A stretch of 48,278 bases of DNA from an uncultured Flavobacteriaceae bacterium (GCA_943788095.1 CALSOZ010000018.1:1-48278), one strand, 5' to 3'; numbered from the stretch's first letter, positions 7,708 to 17,054 are shown. The notes: a model not told the origin generated them from the letters alone. Translations and numbers: made by a program.

Positions 7708-10700
7708 TTATTCATTCACGATCACCCATTCGCCTTTGGCAATTAATGGTTCTGCTTGCTTGTATTTTACGGTTTTATTTTCGCCGCTCATCACATGCTT
7801 AATCGTCACACGATCGTTACGTCCAATTTTTGGCTGGTCTCTCACAATGGTTTCCACGGTTTGTGGTTGACGTTGGGTATTGCCTGCCGCTCTGGATTGT
7901 GCCGAACGCTCATCTAAATTTGGAATATTTTCCTTAGACGTTTGTGTGTTTTCTCGACGGCGCGATTTTGCTTCTTGAATGGTATTGGCGGTTTCCTGTG
8001 GAATTTCGCCTTTAAATAAGAATGAAATCACATCCTTATTCACCTGATCAATCATGGCCTTAAACAATTCAAACGACTCAAACTTATAAATCAATAAAGG
8101 ATCTTTTTGTTCGTGGACCGCTAATTGTACCGATTGCTTCAGCTCGTCCATTTTTCGTAAATGGGTTTTCCAAGCATCGTCAATAATGGCTAAAGAAATG
8201 TTTTTCTCAAAATCCGTTACCAGTTGTTTTCCGTTGGTTTGGTACGCTTTTTCGAGGTCGGTGACCACTTGTAATGACTTGACACCATCAGTAAAAGGCA
8301 CCACAATACGCTTAAATTTATCACGCTGTGTTTCATAGACATTTTGAATGACTGGAAATGCCAACTCTGCATTTCGCTCCATTTTAGAGAGGTAATGTTG
8401 AAAGGCTGTTTTATACACCGTTCCTGCAATCTCTTGCGTGGTCTTACTCGCAAATTCATCTGCTGAAACTGGGGCGCTCATTGAAAAGTAACGAATCAAT
8501 TCAAACTCAAAGTTTTTATAATCGTTATTAGCCTTATTGCCTTCCGTAATAATTTCAGACGTGTCATAGATCATATTTGCTAAATCGACGCGTAGACGTT
8601 CTCCAAAGAGGGCATTGTAGCGACGTTTGTAAACGACTTCACGCTGCGAGTTCATCACATCATCATATTCTAAAAGACGCTTTCGAACTCCAAATTGATT
8701 TTCTTCCACTTTTTTCTGGGCGCGTTCAATCGATTTTGAAATCATTGAATGCTGAATCACTTCGCCTTCTTCAAGGCCCATACGGTCCATCATTTTGGCA
8801 ATACGTTCACTTCCAAAAAGACGCATTAAATTATCTTCTAAAGAGACATAGAACTGGGAACTTCCTGGATCTCCTTGACGGCCAGCACGACCTCTTAACT
8901 GTCGATCCACACGACGTGAATCGTGACGTTCGGTTCCTACAATGGCCAAACCGCCAGCGGCTTTGACTTCTTCTGATAATTTGATATCCGTTCCACGACC
9001 CGCCATGTTGGTGGCAATGGTTACTTGTCCGGGCTGTCCTGCTTCAGCCACAATATCGGCTTCTTTTTTGTGCAATTTGGCATTTAAGACGTTGTGAGGG
9101 ATTTTGCGAATGCTCAACATTTTTCCTAACAATTCACTAATCTCAACATTGGTCGTTCCAATCAATACCGGACGTCCAGCTTTCGATAAATTAGTGACTT
9201 CATCAATCACCGCATTGTATTTTTCACGTTTGGTTTTATAGACTAAATCCTCGCGATCATCTCTTGCAATCGGACGATTGGTAGGGATTTCGATCACATC
9301 TAATTTATAAATCTCCCAAAATTCACCGGCTTCTGTGACTGCCGTTCCAGTCATCCCAGAAAGCTTGCGGTACATTCGAAAGTAATTTTGTAAGGTCACC
9401 GTTGCAAAAGTTTGTGTTGCGGCTTCAATTTTTACATTTTCCTTGGCTTCAATCGCTTGATGCAATCCATCGCTATACCGACGGCCGTCCATAATACGTC
9501 CGGTTTGTTCATCGACAATCATCACTTTGTTTTCCATTACCACATATTGAATGTCTTTTTCAAAAAGGGCATAGGCTTTTAAGAGTTGATTGAGCGTGTG
9601 GATGCGTTCCGATTTGATTCCAAATTCTCGAAATAATTCTTCTTTGAGTTCGGCTTCTTTTTCGGCGGCAAGGTTTTGAGTTTCAATTTTAGAAATTTCC
9701 ATGCCGATTTCTGGCATGACAAAAAAGTCGGGATTGTCTTTTCCAGATAAATATTCGACGCCTTTATCCGATAATTCAATCTGATTGTTTTTTTCATCAA
9801 TTACATAATAGAGTTCTTCATCCACTTTGGGCATTTCTCTATTGTTGTCCTGCATATAAAAATTCTCCGTTTTTTGAAGCAGTTGTTTGATGCCTTCTTC
9901 ACTTAAAAATTTTATTAAAGCCTTGTTTTTTGGAATCCCTCTAAAGACTCGTAGTAGCAGTAAACCTCCTTCTTTGGTGTCGCCAGAAGCAATTAGCTTT
10001 TTGGCTTCAACAAGCACGGTGGTTAGGTATTTTCGTTGAATGCTCACAATGTCTTCTACTTTTGGCTTGAGCTCCATAAACTCATGGCGATCGCCTTGAG
10101 GAATAGGACCAGAGATGATAAGTGGCGTTCGTGCATCATCAATTAAAACCGAATCGATTTCATCCACAATTGCATAATGAGGCGCACGTTGTACGAGATC
10201 ATCGGGCGTATTTGCCATGTTATCTCTTAAGTAATCAAATCCAAACTCATTATTAGTTCCGTAAGTAATATCGGAATTATAGGCGTTTTTACGTTCTTGA
10301 GAATTTGGTTTGTGGTAATCAATACAATCAATAGTCAACCCATGAAATTGAAAAATAGGCGCCATCCAAGCGCTATCTCGTTTGGCGAGGTAATCATTCA
10401 CGGTTACTAAGTGTACGCCTTTACCTGTCAACGCATTTAAGTAGACGGGGAGCGTGGCAACCAGCGTTTTTCCTTCTCCAGTATGCATCTCGGCAATTTT
10501 TCCTTGATGCATTGCCACCCCTCCAATAAGTTGCACATCATAGTGCACCATATCCCAAGTGATTGGTTTTCCGGCGGCATCCCAAGAATTGGCCCAAAAT
10601 GCTTTTTCATCGTTTAAAGTCACATAGTCTTTGGTGCCCGAAAGTTCGCGGTCGAACGTGGTTGCAGTAACTTCAATTTGAGTATTGTTGACAAATCGTT

Positions 10701-11061
10701 TGGCGGTTTCTTTGATGACCGAAAATGCTTCGGGGAGAATTTCATTCAAAACATCTTGCGTTTTTGCATAAACGTCATCTCTTAAACCATCAATTTCCAG
10801 ATAGATGTCTTCTTTTCGATCAATATCTTCGGTCGAATCCGCTTCAAGATATAATTCTGCGATGCGATCTTCGAGGGATTTACAAGCGGCTGCGAGCGTC
10901 GATTTAAATTCTTGTGTTTTGGCGCGTAAGGCATCATTGCTTAAGGCTGCAATGGCGGCTTCAAATGTTTTTATTTTGTTAACGATGGGCATGATCGCCT
11001 TGACGTCTTGTTTGGATTTATCTCCAACGAATACTTTTAGTACCGAATTCAGTAAACTCAT
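7708..11061 (-). CDS. secA: Preprotein translocase subunit SecA
   Basis: The ATPase motor that drives proteins through SecYEG. The 1117-residue length is normal for Flavobacteriaceae, whose SecA is enlarged relative to the roughly 900 residues of Escherichia coli. Walker A is GEGKT (residues 195-199) and Walker B/DEAD-like is DEID (300-303), followed by DDARTPLIISG. Further landmarks are the second-domain MDGRRYSDGLHQAIEAKE, TNMAGRGTDIKL and RQLRGRAGRQGDPGSSQFY. The C-terminus (residues about 1030-1117) is a polar linker and small domain ending VIVNE, with no CxCx8C(H/C) zinc motif. A TATCTTTG promoter lies upstream and a terminator downstream, so it is probably monocistronic. Confidence 0.98.
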   Translation of the reverse strand: MSLLNSVLKVFVGDKSKQDVKAIMPIVNKIKTFEAAIAALSNDALRAKTQEFKSTLAAACKSLEDRIAELYLEADSTEDIDRKEDIYLEIDGLRDDVYAKTQDVLNEILPEAFSVIKETAKRFVNNTQIEVTATTFDRELSGTKDYVTLNDEKAFWANSWDAAGKPITWDMVHYDVQLIGGVAMHQGKIAEMHTGEGKTLVATLPVYLNALTGKGVHLVTVNDYLAKRDSAWMAPIFQFHGLTIDCIDYHKPNSQERKNAYNSDITYGTNNEFGFDYLRDNMANTPDDLVQRAPHYAIVDEIDSVLIDDARTPLIISGPIPQGDRHEFMELKPKVEDIVSIQRKYLTTVLVEAKKLIASGDTKEGGLLLLRVFRGIPKNKALIKFLSEEGIKQLLQKTENFYMQDNNREMPKVDEELYYVIDEKNNQIELSDKGVEYLSGKDNPDFFVMPEIGMEISKIETQNLAAEKEAELKEELFREFGIKSERIHTLNQLLKAYALFEKDIQYVVMENKVMIVDEQTGRIMDGRRYSDGLHQAIEAKENVKIEAATQTFATVTLQNYFRMYRKLSGMTGTAVTEAGEFWEIYKLDVIEIPTNRPIARDDREDLVYKTKREKYNAVIDEVTNLSKAGRPVLIGTTNVEISELLGKMLSIRKIPHNVLNAKLHKKEADIVAEAGQPGQVTIATNMAGRGTDIKLSEEVKAAGGLAIVGTERHDSRRVDRQLRGRAGRQGDPGSSQFYVSLEDNLMRLFGSERIAKMMDRMGLEEGEVIQHSMISKSIERAQKKVEENQFGVRKRLLEYDDVMNSQREVVYKRRYNALFGERLRVDLANMIYDTSEIITEGNKANNDYKNFEFELIRYFSMSAPVSADEFASKTTQEIAGTVYKTAFQHYLSKMERNAELAFPVIQNVYETQRDKFKRIVVPFTDGVKSLQVVTDLEKAYQTNGKQLVTDFEKNISLAIIDDAWKTHLRKMDELKQSVQLAVHEQKDPLLIYKFESFELFKAMIDQVNKDVISFLFKGEIPQETANTIQEAKSRRRENTQTSKENIPNLDERSAQSRAAGNTQRQPQTVETIVRDQPKIGRNDRVTIKHVMSGENKTVKYKQAEPLIAKGEWVIVNE

Positions 11062-11102
11062 TATAGGTTTTTATTTTAAGAATCTTTAAATGTAAAGACA
11101 GT

Positions 11103-11110
11103 CAAAGATA
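11103..11110 (-). promoter_or_regulatory. Promoter -7 element of secA
   Basis: The minus strand reads TATCTTTG, a perfect TAnnTTTG, 42 bases before the secA ATG; predicted leader about 36 nt and A-rich. Confidence 0.6.
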
Positions 11111-11143
11111 CAGTTTGTTGTTATTTTCTTTGTGAAATAAAGC

Positions 11144-11172
11144 AAAAAAAAAGCCTCGGAGGAGACTTTTTT
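11144..11172 (-). terminator. Intrinsic terminator of the DUF2795 gene
   Basis: AAAAAAGCCTC pairs with GAGACTTTTTT (one C/A mismatch) around a GGAG loop, with T-runs on both strands. It lies just after the DUF2795 stop and before the secA promoter. Confidence 0.7.
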
Positions 11173-11189
11173 AAATAATTTTTGAGTTT

Positions 11190-11411
11190 TTAATATTCAT
11201 CTTCATTCCAAAGATAATCTTCGTCTGATGGATAATCAGGCCAGATTTCTTGAATGGAGTCATAAGAGTCTCCTTCATCTTCAATGGATTGAAGGTTCTC
11301 CACAACTTCTAGCGGTGCTCCTGTTCTAATAGAATAATCTATTAATTCGTCTTTAGTGGCTGGCCAAGGCGCGTCACTTAGGTAAGAGGCAAGTTCTAAT
11401 GTCCAATACAT
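11190..11411 (-). CDS. DUF2795 domain-containing small acidic protein
   Basis: A 73-residue protein beginning MYWTLELASYLSDAPWPATKDELIDYSIRTG, the DUF2795 pattern of a short helical domain (ASYLSDAPWPATKDELI...GAPLEVVENLQ), followed by an aspartate/glutamate-rich tail. The role is unknown. In my memory of flavobacterial genomes this gene commonly precedes secA, as here. It has its own well-formed promoter and its own terminator, so the linkage to secA is positional rather than a shared transcript. Confidence 0.85.
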   Translation of the reverse strand: MYWTLELASYLSDAPWPATKDELIDYSIRTGAPLEVVENLQSIEDEGDSYDSIQEIWPDYPSDEDYLWNEDEY

Positions 11412-11433
11412 TTTTTGAAGTATTTAATTTTTG

Positions 11434-11463
11434 CAAAAATAATTTTTTAGCTGAAAAAATCAA
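11434..11463 (-). promoter_or_regulatory. Promoter of the DUF2795 gene (-33 and -7)
   Basis: On the minus strand a TTG (11461-11463) and TATTTTTG (11434-11441) are separated by 19 bases, a full match to the Bacteroidota promoter layout. The -7 ends 22 bases before the start codon. Confidence 0.7.
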
Positions 11464-11564
11464 GTAAAAAAGCATTTATTTCATCAATAAAGTTATGAAC
11501 GTTCTAAAATCATTTAAAAAACAGCAAATTATTAAACAGTAATTTGTGATTTTTTAATCAATTA

Positions 11565-12141
11565 TTAGGTGGTTTTATTAGGAATCCACTTGAGCTCCTC
11601 CGCCTCTAACTCATTTGACAATTTTCGTGCCAATACAAATAAAAAGTCCGATAAGCGATTTAAATAGATCAGGAGTTCGGGTTGTGTGGGCTGTTCTACA
11701 TTGAGTTTAGAGACGTTCCTCTCCGCCCGACGACAAATACATCGTGCAATATGACAGAATGACACGGTTTGATGGCCGCCTGGTAAAATAAAATGAGTGA
11801 GTGCTGGTAAAGTCGCATTCATCGCGTCAATTTGTGCTTCTAAAAACGTAATTGATTCGCCTTTTAGGAAGGGGATTCCGAGACGTTTTCTTTTTGAGTC
11901 GTCTTTGAGTTTCTCAGGATCGGTCGCTAAAAGAGCCCCAATGATAAACAACTGTTCTTGGATTTTTAGGAGTGCTGTTTTGCTGTCTTTGGAAATTGCT
12001 TGATCCCGGACCAAACCAAGATACGAATTCAACTCATCGACAGTTCCGTAGCATTCAATTCTCAAATCATGCTTTGGCAAACGCGTGCCTCCCACTAAGT
12101 CCGGTTGTACCATCATCGCCTGTTTTTGTATAAATTTTCAT
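11565..12141 (-). pseudogene. Cob(I)alamin adenosyltransferase, PduO type, with a frameshift near the N-terminus
   Basis: Transfers adenosyl from ATP to cob(I)alamin to make coenzyme B12. The family N-terminus (MKIYTKTGDDGTTGL) is encoded from the ATG at 12139-12141. It is then out of frame with the remainder (VGGTRLPKHDLRIECYGTVDELNSYLGL onward, open from 12116 to 11565). One extra base near 12096 accounts for the break. The conserved RCICRRAERNV block is intact. Either this is a single sequencing indel and the gene is whole (about 192 residues), or it is newly inactivated. The product would supply the cofactor for the mutase served by MeaB at 4.8-5.9 kb. Confidence 0.85.
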
Positions 12142-12249
12142 GTGTTTATGTTTATTAACTCCTTTGAAATGCGACTCTTTTTAAGAGATTCAAATCCTCC
12201 AAACAATTCTGCTATAAAGTTAAAAGTAATATTTTATATCCCCAAGAGA

Positions 12250-12804
12250 TTAAAGTCTTATCGTAAAATGTTCTTTGAGTTGTTCGGTTCTAAGAAATAA
12301 AAGCCCCCAATAAAAAGTATCGATTGAGACAGAAATTTCAGCGAATGCTTTCAGCTGATTCCATTGCTTAAATTGCGTTTGGGTTTCTCGTATTGACTTG
12401 ATAATGATGACTGAATCTCGATGACAATGTGCAATCAAACGTTTCATGGAATGAGGTTCAAGGGTGTCCGAATTGAGATAAATGAGACTGGCTGTTTTTG
12501 ATATTGAATGCTCTCCGTTGACTAAGGCTTCGATCGTTTTAAAAGGAATGCAAGTGGTTTCTAACGCCAGCGCATGTTTGTGGTTTAAATCAATAGTATC
12601 AGGATAAAGCTGCGATCAAATTTAAAATAAGCGCCGAACGGTATAGGAATTTTGACTTGGAATCTTGTTTCGCTAAATGTTGATAGGCCTTGTGTTGTCC
12701 GTCATAAAAACACTTGGTCACTAAATCAAACACAAAAGGGGAGTGGACGCCATGTTCATTTTTAGAGCGCCACCAAAATTTTAAATATGATAAAACACAT
12801 TCAA
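12250..12804 (-). pseudogene. Remnant of a class I SAM-dependent methyltransferase
   Basis: Reading across frames after the ABC-F stop gives LSYLKFWWRSKNEHGVHSPF and FDLVTKCFYD. A shift near 12600 follows, then LYPDTIDLNHKHALALE, a stretch with LIYLNSDTLEPHSMKRLI, and finally SIDTFYWGLLFLRTEQLKEH to the stop. Both ends match a Bacteroidota methyltransferase family of roughly 230-240 residues. Here only about 180 codons remain, and the glycine-rich SAM-binding motif expected between the two parts is missing. There is also a frame break close to the start. Deletion plus frameshifts point to a dead gene. It overlaps the 3' end of the ABC-F gene, as an intact copy probably did. Confidence 0.7.
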
Positions 12805-14660
12805 TTTAGTTTTTCATTTAATTCCATCCACCTTAATTCTTTGTCTTCAATGACCTCATTTAAGGTTTTGAGCGCCTCAGAAAGTGTGTTGATGGTCTCC
12901 ATATCAATGTCTGGAACCAAAAACTTTGCTTCCAATTCTTTTTTGTCAAATTCAAGCGATTTCAGCTTACTTTCAAGGTTGTTCAATTCTTTCTGCTCGT
13001 TAAAACTTAATTTTGTTTCCGATTGATTTGTGACAGTTGGCTTTGCCGTCAACGTTTTTTTAGGTTCAGCGGCCACAGGCGTGCTGTCTTCGTAGGTTCT
13101 GAAATCGGAGTAATTTCCTGGAAAATCTTCGACCATTCCTTCCCCACGAAATACAAATAAATGATCGACAATCTTATCCATAAAATAGCGATCATGCGAT
13201 ACGACTAACAAACATCCCGGAAAATCGAGTAAGAAGTTTTCCAAGACATTGAGGGTTACAATATCCAAATCATTGGTGGGCTCATCCAGAATTAAAAAGT
13301 TTGGATTTTGAATTAATACGGTACATAAATACAACCGTTTGCGTTCGCCACCACTAAGTTTTTCGACAAAATCATATTGTTTTTTCCGACTAAACAAAAA
13401 GCGTTCGAGCAATTGTTGCGCACTAATTTGTTTGCCTTTCATCAGGGGGATATAATCGCCAAAATCTCGAACGACGTCAATGACCTTTTGCATGGGCTTT
13501 GCTTTGATGCCGTCTTGCGTATAATAGCCAAATTTAATCGTTTCGCCTTCAATTATTTTACCGCTATCGGGCTGAATTCCACCCGTAATCATATTTAAAA
13601 ATGTGGACTTTCCAGTCCCATTTTTACCAATAATTCCAATGCGTTCTCCACGTTGGAACACGTATTCAAATTTGTCTAAAATCAGTTTATCATCAAATGC
13701 TTTGGATACTTTATGGATCTCTAAAATTTTACTTCCCAAACGTTCCATGTTGATTTCCAACTGAACTTCATGATCGTTTCTTCGTTTGCTGGCACGTTCT
13801 TTTATTTCATGAAAATCACTAATTCTTGATTTCGATTTGGTGGTTCGTGCTTTGGGTTGACGACGCATCCATCCCAGTTCTTTTTTAAAGAGTTGCTTAG
13901 ACTTGTTTGTTTCAATTGCTTCCCGCTCGATTCGTTCTTCTTTTTTCTCGAGATAGTAAGAATAATTTCCTTTATAATTATAAATACATCCTTCATCTAG
14001 CTCGATAATTTCTGAACAAACGCGCTCCAAAAAATACCGATCGTGTGTCACCATAAATAAGGTGATATTCTCTTTTGCAAAAAACGACTCTAACCATTCG
14101 ATCATTTCTAAATCCAAGTGGTTGGTGGGCTCATCCAAAATCAGTAAATCAGGTTTGCTTAACAAGGTGTTTGCAAGTGCCAATCGTTTCTGTTGTCCCC
14201 CAGAAAGTTCTCGTACTTTTTGATCTAAACTTTCTAATTTTAACTTAAACAGTATTTGGGTGTATTGGGTTTCAAAATCCCAAGCTTGATAGCGCTCCAT
14301 GTCATCAAAAGCGGTCTGGTACAGCTTACTGTCTTCAGGGTTTTCAAGAGCTTCATGGTAGGTTTTTATAACTTTTAAAATCGGGTTGTCGGATTTTAAA
14401 ATCGTTTCTTCGATCGTTAAATTCTGATCTAAAACGGGTTCTTGTGATAAGAATGTGGTTCGCAGGCCTTTTCGATACACGATTTGACCAGTATCAGGAA
14501 TATCTTTTCCCGATAGAATGTTTAAAATTGTTGTTTTTCCAGTCCCATTTTTAGCGACAAATGCTATTTTTTGATCTTTGTGGATACTAAAAGAGAGGTC
14601 TTCAAAAAGACTGAGTTCGCCGTACGACTTTGATATATTTTCTACGTTGAGGTAATTCAA
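12801..14660 (-). CDS. ABC-F family ATP-binding protein
   Basis: A soluble protein of 619 residues with two ABC ATPase domains and no membrane segments, the layout of ABC-F proteins that act on the ribosome. The first Walker A is AKNGTGKTT (about residues 36-44) and its signature LSGGQQKRLALAN. The second pair is GKNGTGKST and LSGGERKRLYLCT. Between them lies the charged linker with RRQPKARTTKSKSR. The C-terminal 75 residues form a predicted coiled coil (KELNNLESKLKSLEFDKKEL), which resembles the Uup group. Antibiotic-resistance type versus housekeeping type cannot be decided from sequence alone. Confidence 0.93.
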   Translation of the reverse strand: MNYLNVENISKSYGELSLFEDLSFSIHKDQKIAFVAKNGTGKTTILNILSGKDIPDTGQIVYRKGLRTTFLSQEPVLDQNLTIEETILKSDNPILKVIKTYHEALENPEDSKLYQTAFDDMERYQAWDFETQYTQILFKLKLESLDQKVRELSGGQQKRLALANTLLSKPDLLILDEPTNHLDLEMIEWLESFFAKENITLFMVTHDRYFLERVCSEIIELDEGCIYNYKGNYSYYLEKKEERIEREAIETNKSKQLFKKELGWMRRQPKARTTKSKSRISDFHEIKERASKRRNDHEVQLEINMERLGSKILEIHKVSKAFDDKLILDKFEYVFQRGERIGIIGKNGTGKSTFLNMITGGIQPDSGKIIEGETIKFGYYTQDGIKAKPMQKVIDVVRDFGDYIPLMKGKQISAQQLLERFLFSRKKQYDFVEKLSGGERKRLYLCTVLIQNPNFLILDEPTNDLDIVTLNVLENFLLDFPGCLLVVSHDRYFMDKIVDHLFVFRGEGMVEDFPGNYSDFRTYEDSTPVAAEPKKTLTAKPTVTNQSETKLSFNEQKELNNLESKLKSLEFDKKELEAKFLVPDIDMETINTLSEALKTLNEVIEDKELRWMELNEKLN

Positions 14661-14687
14661 AATTTTGTTTTTACAAATAACGGATAA

Positions 14688-15866
14688 TTATAAACGATTT
14701 ACCTTGTTGAAATGATGAATTAAAAATAAATATCGAATTGCAATAGCGATGAGAAGTGGAATTAATCCAATGGCAAAGGATTGAACCCCTGTGATCCAAT
14801 GCAAGCCCATCAATGAGAGTAGTAAGATTAGAAATTTTAAATAACTCAAGCCCCTATTACTGAGTTTCGTTTTTAGTAGTGAGGGGATAAAAAACAGGTT
14901 GAGCGCACAGGCCCATAAAAGATTGTAATTATAAGCTGTTGCGGTGTGGTCGGTTGCAAACCAAAGTAGTAATAACCCAACGCCAATCAGGCCCGTTATG
15001 GCAAATAAACAAACGTCTAGCCAGTGACTTCGCTTGTTTTTTTTAAAATCAGTATAAGTGATAAGAAGCATCAATAGTGCTAAAATTCCTAATATGAAAA
15101 GTGGACTGCTAAAAAAGTTGTGTTGTGCAATAGTGTCCGAAGGACTAAGCATTTTTGAAGTTGAAACAATCCCAATAGTTTCTGTTTTTGTATGGGCGTT
15201 TTCGAGCAAAAGATACAAGTTTTTAGGGAGAAATAGATGTTCTTCGACCGTCGCAATTTGATCAATTTTTGAGCCTAAAGCGATGTCAATTCCCAAACTT
15301 CCCCATGAATTTTGATTCAAATCAGATCGAATTAAATTTCTAAATGTTTGAGGTTCAAATTCGGGTGGAGGGGTGTAAACGAGTGGGTCGTTAAGGATGG
15401 TTTCAATGCCATCTATGATTTTTGTAGCACAGTTATTATAGAAAAAATCATAGGGATAGGATTGATTTTCGGGTTTAACATTTTCTATTAAAAAATGATA
15501 AAATGCTGTTTTTTGTGCAGTATTAAGGTTTAATTGTTGTTCCTTAATACTTCGATTTAGATATTGATAATCCGAAAAAACAGTATCAAATTCAGCCCTG
15601 CCAATTTGATAATCGAGTTTTCCTTGGGCAAATTTTAAATAAAAGCCTTCGGTTTCAAAATCATACCGACCATAATCAAATACGATGTCAAAATTATAGA
15701 GCGGATCTTTGATTCTAATGGCCGTATGTCCAAACGCATCATTTAACGAGGCGCCAGGTCCAAAGGTAAGAATGCTCACTTCAGACTCGTGTGTGAGTTG
15801 AAGTTGAGCGTTCATAGTCATTGTGATGAGTAAAAGAAAAAGGATGGTTCGTTTTTTAATGATCAT
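14688..15866 (-). CDS. DUF4105 domain-containing membrane protein
   Basis: A 392-residue protein with an N-terminal signal (MIIKKRTILFLLLITMTMNA). Next comes a periplasmic DUF4105 domain (about residues 25-200), recognisable from TFGPGASLNDAFGHTAIRI and YDFFYNNCATKI, where the Cys and His may be catalytic. About five transmembrane helices follow (from residue 255). The function is unknown; DUF4105 resembles the N-terminal part of membrane proteins of the lipase/peptidase type. Its ATG shares one base with the stop of the PorV2 gene (TAATG), indicating translational coupling. Confidence 0.88.
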   Translation of the reverse strand: MIIKKRTILFLLLITMTMNAQLQLTHESEVSILTFGPGASLNDAFGHTAIRIKDPLYNFDIVFDYGRYDFETEGFYLKFAQGKLDYQIGRAEFDTVFSDYQYLNRSIKEQQLNLNTAQKTAFYHFLIENVKPENQSYPYDFFYNNCATKIIDGIETILNDPLVYTPPPEFEPQTFRNLIRSDLNQNSWGSLGIDIALGSKIDQIATVEEHLFLPKNLYLLLENAHTKTETIGIVSTSKMLSPSDTIAQHNFFSSPLFILGILALLMLLITYTDFKKNKRSHWLDVCLFAITGLIGVGLLLLWFATDHTATAYNYNLLWACALNLFFIPSLLKTKLSNRGLSYLKFLILLLSLMGLHWITGVQSFAIGLIPLLIAIAIRYLFLIHHFNKVNRL

Positions 15867-16933
15867 TATCTAAAGATGCTTAAATCAATTTTGAGAGAAA
15901 ACACATTGGAATATAAGGCGGCGCTTTGATCACCAATATCGGTGAAGGCATAGTCTAAACAGATGCCGTTATATTTGAATCCGACGCCAAAATTTGGTTG
16001 AAATGTTAAGGATTCAGAGTTGTCTATTTGTAGTTCATTTTGAAAATTCCCTAACCCAGCTCTTAAAAACACAAGATCGGAATAGCCAAATTCCAGCCCT
16101 AATGCTGGATTAATGCTCACAATTGAGGAAGAGATGAGGTCGTTATTTTGCTCAAATCGAGTGACTAAATCAAGTTCAGCACTAAGCGTATAATCGTAAC
16201 GGAAAGTAAAAAATTTAGAGACTCCAAACTGCAACTTTGGAAGCGTTAATTCCGTCGTTTCTGGTGGCTCTTGATTTTGTCCTGGAATGGCATCTTGAAT
16301 ATCTTTCAGACGATCGGCGTCAATGGCCCAAGCATTAAAGGTGGTGGTGATATCTCTGGCCATCAATCCAAAATTCCAATTATTGGATTTAAACTGAATA
16401 CCCACATCTAAACCAAAGCCCCATGAAGATGCAAAATCGCCGATAATTCGTCTAATTATTTTGGCATTCACGCCATAATTTAACCCTGTTATGGGGAGTT
16501 TTCGCGCATAAGAAAAGGTCAGTCCGTAATCTGCAGCCGAAAATAAATTAATCCGATCATAATTGACCACGCCTTGTTGGTCAATAAGTTTGGTTGTGTC
16601 TAAAATATCATCAACTCCAAAGCGAATCAATGAAATCCCAATGGCGCTTTGCTCGTCCAAAGGCATGGCAAAAGCCATATAATTGTAGTTGGCAATATTT
16701 GCAAAATAACTGGAATGCATAAAGGCAATTTGGTTATCCTCTAAATGCACTAAACCTGCTGGGTTCCAGTATCCCGAATTTACATCTGCTGTGGAGGCGA
16801 CCACGGCATTGCTCATTCCCAAAGCTGAAGCATCAACTCCAATATTCATAAATTCATTCGAATATTTTCGAGAGGTTTGAGACACCAAAAAGAAAGGGGT
16901 CAAAATCGTTAAGACTAGTTTTAATGCTTGCAA
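15866..16933 (-). CDS. PorV2-like outer membrane protein of the T9SS group
   Basis: A 355-residue protein with a signal peptide (MQALKLVLTILTPFFLVSQ) and a beta-barrel of the PorV/FadL-like kind. The N-terminal plug-type block GVDASALGMSNAVVASTADV and SGYWNPAGLVHLEDNQIAF are hallmarks of the PorV family. PorV acts in type IX secretion as a shuttle and anchor for cargo; PorV2 is a flavobacterial paralog whose specific role is unsettled. It leads a two-gene unit with the DUF4105 gene. A TATTTTTG element lies 80 bases upstream. Confidence 0.88.
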   Translation of the reverse strand: MQALKLVLTILTPFFLVSQTSRKYSNEFMNIGVDASALGMSNAVVASTADVNSGYWNPAGLVHLEDNQIAFMHSSYFANIANYNYMAFAMPLDEQSAIGISLIRFGVDDILDTTKLIDQQGVVNYDRINLFSAADYGLTFSYARKLPITGLNYGVNAKIIRRIIGDFASSWGFGLDVGIQFKSNNWNFGLMARDITTTFNAWAIDADRLKDIQDAIPGQNQEPPETTELTLPKLQFGVSKFFTFRYDYTLSAELDLVTRFEQNNDLISSSIVSINPALGLEFGYSDLVFLRAGLGNFQNELQIDNSESLTFQPNFGVGFKYNGICLDYAFTDIGDQSAALYSNVFSLKIDLSIFR

Positions 16934-17012
16934 GGGCTATTTTTTAATCAACTAAATAAACACTACTATTAACTCTATTTTTTTTTAGATATTGTTGTTT
17001 ATTTACCAAAAA

Positions 17013-17020
17013 CAAAAATA
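17013..17020 (-). promoter_or_regulatory. Candidate -7 element of porV2-DUF4105 unit
   Basis: The minus strand reads TATTTTTG, 80 bases before the PorV2-gene ATG. The spacing implies a leader of about 75 nt; no well-placed TTG at -33 is seen, so confidence is moderate. Confidence 0.4.
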
Positions 17021-17054
17021 GTTTATTATTTTTACTAATTAATTACAATTCCCT

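Noticed and set aside
8577-8966. A 129-codon plus-strand frame inside secA
   Set aside because: It is antisense to strongly conserved SecA helicase motifs, has no promoter or family resemblance, and has the amino-acid bias of a shadow frame.
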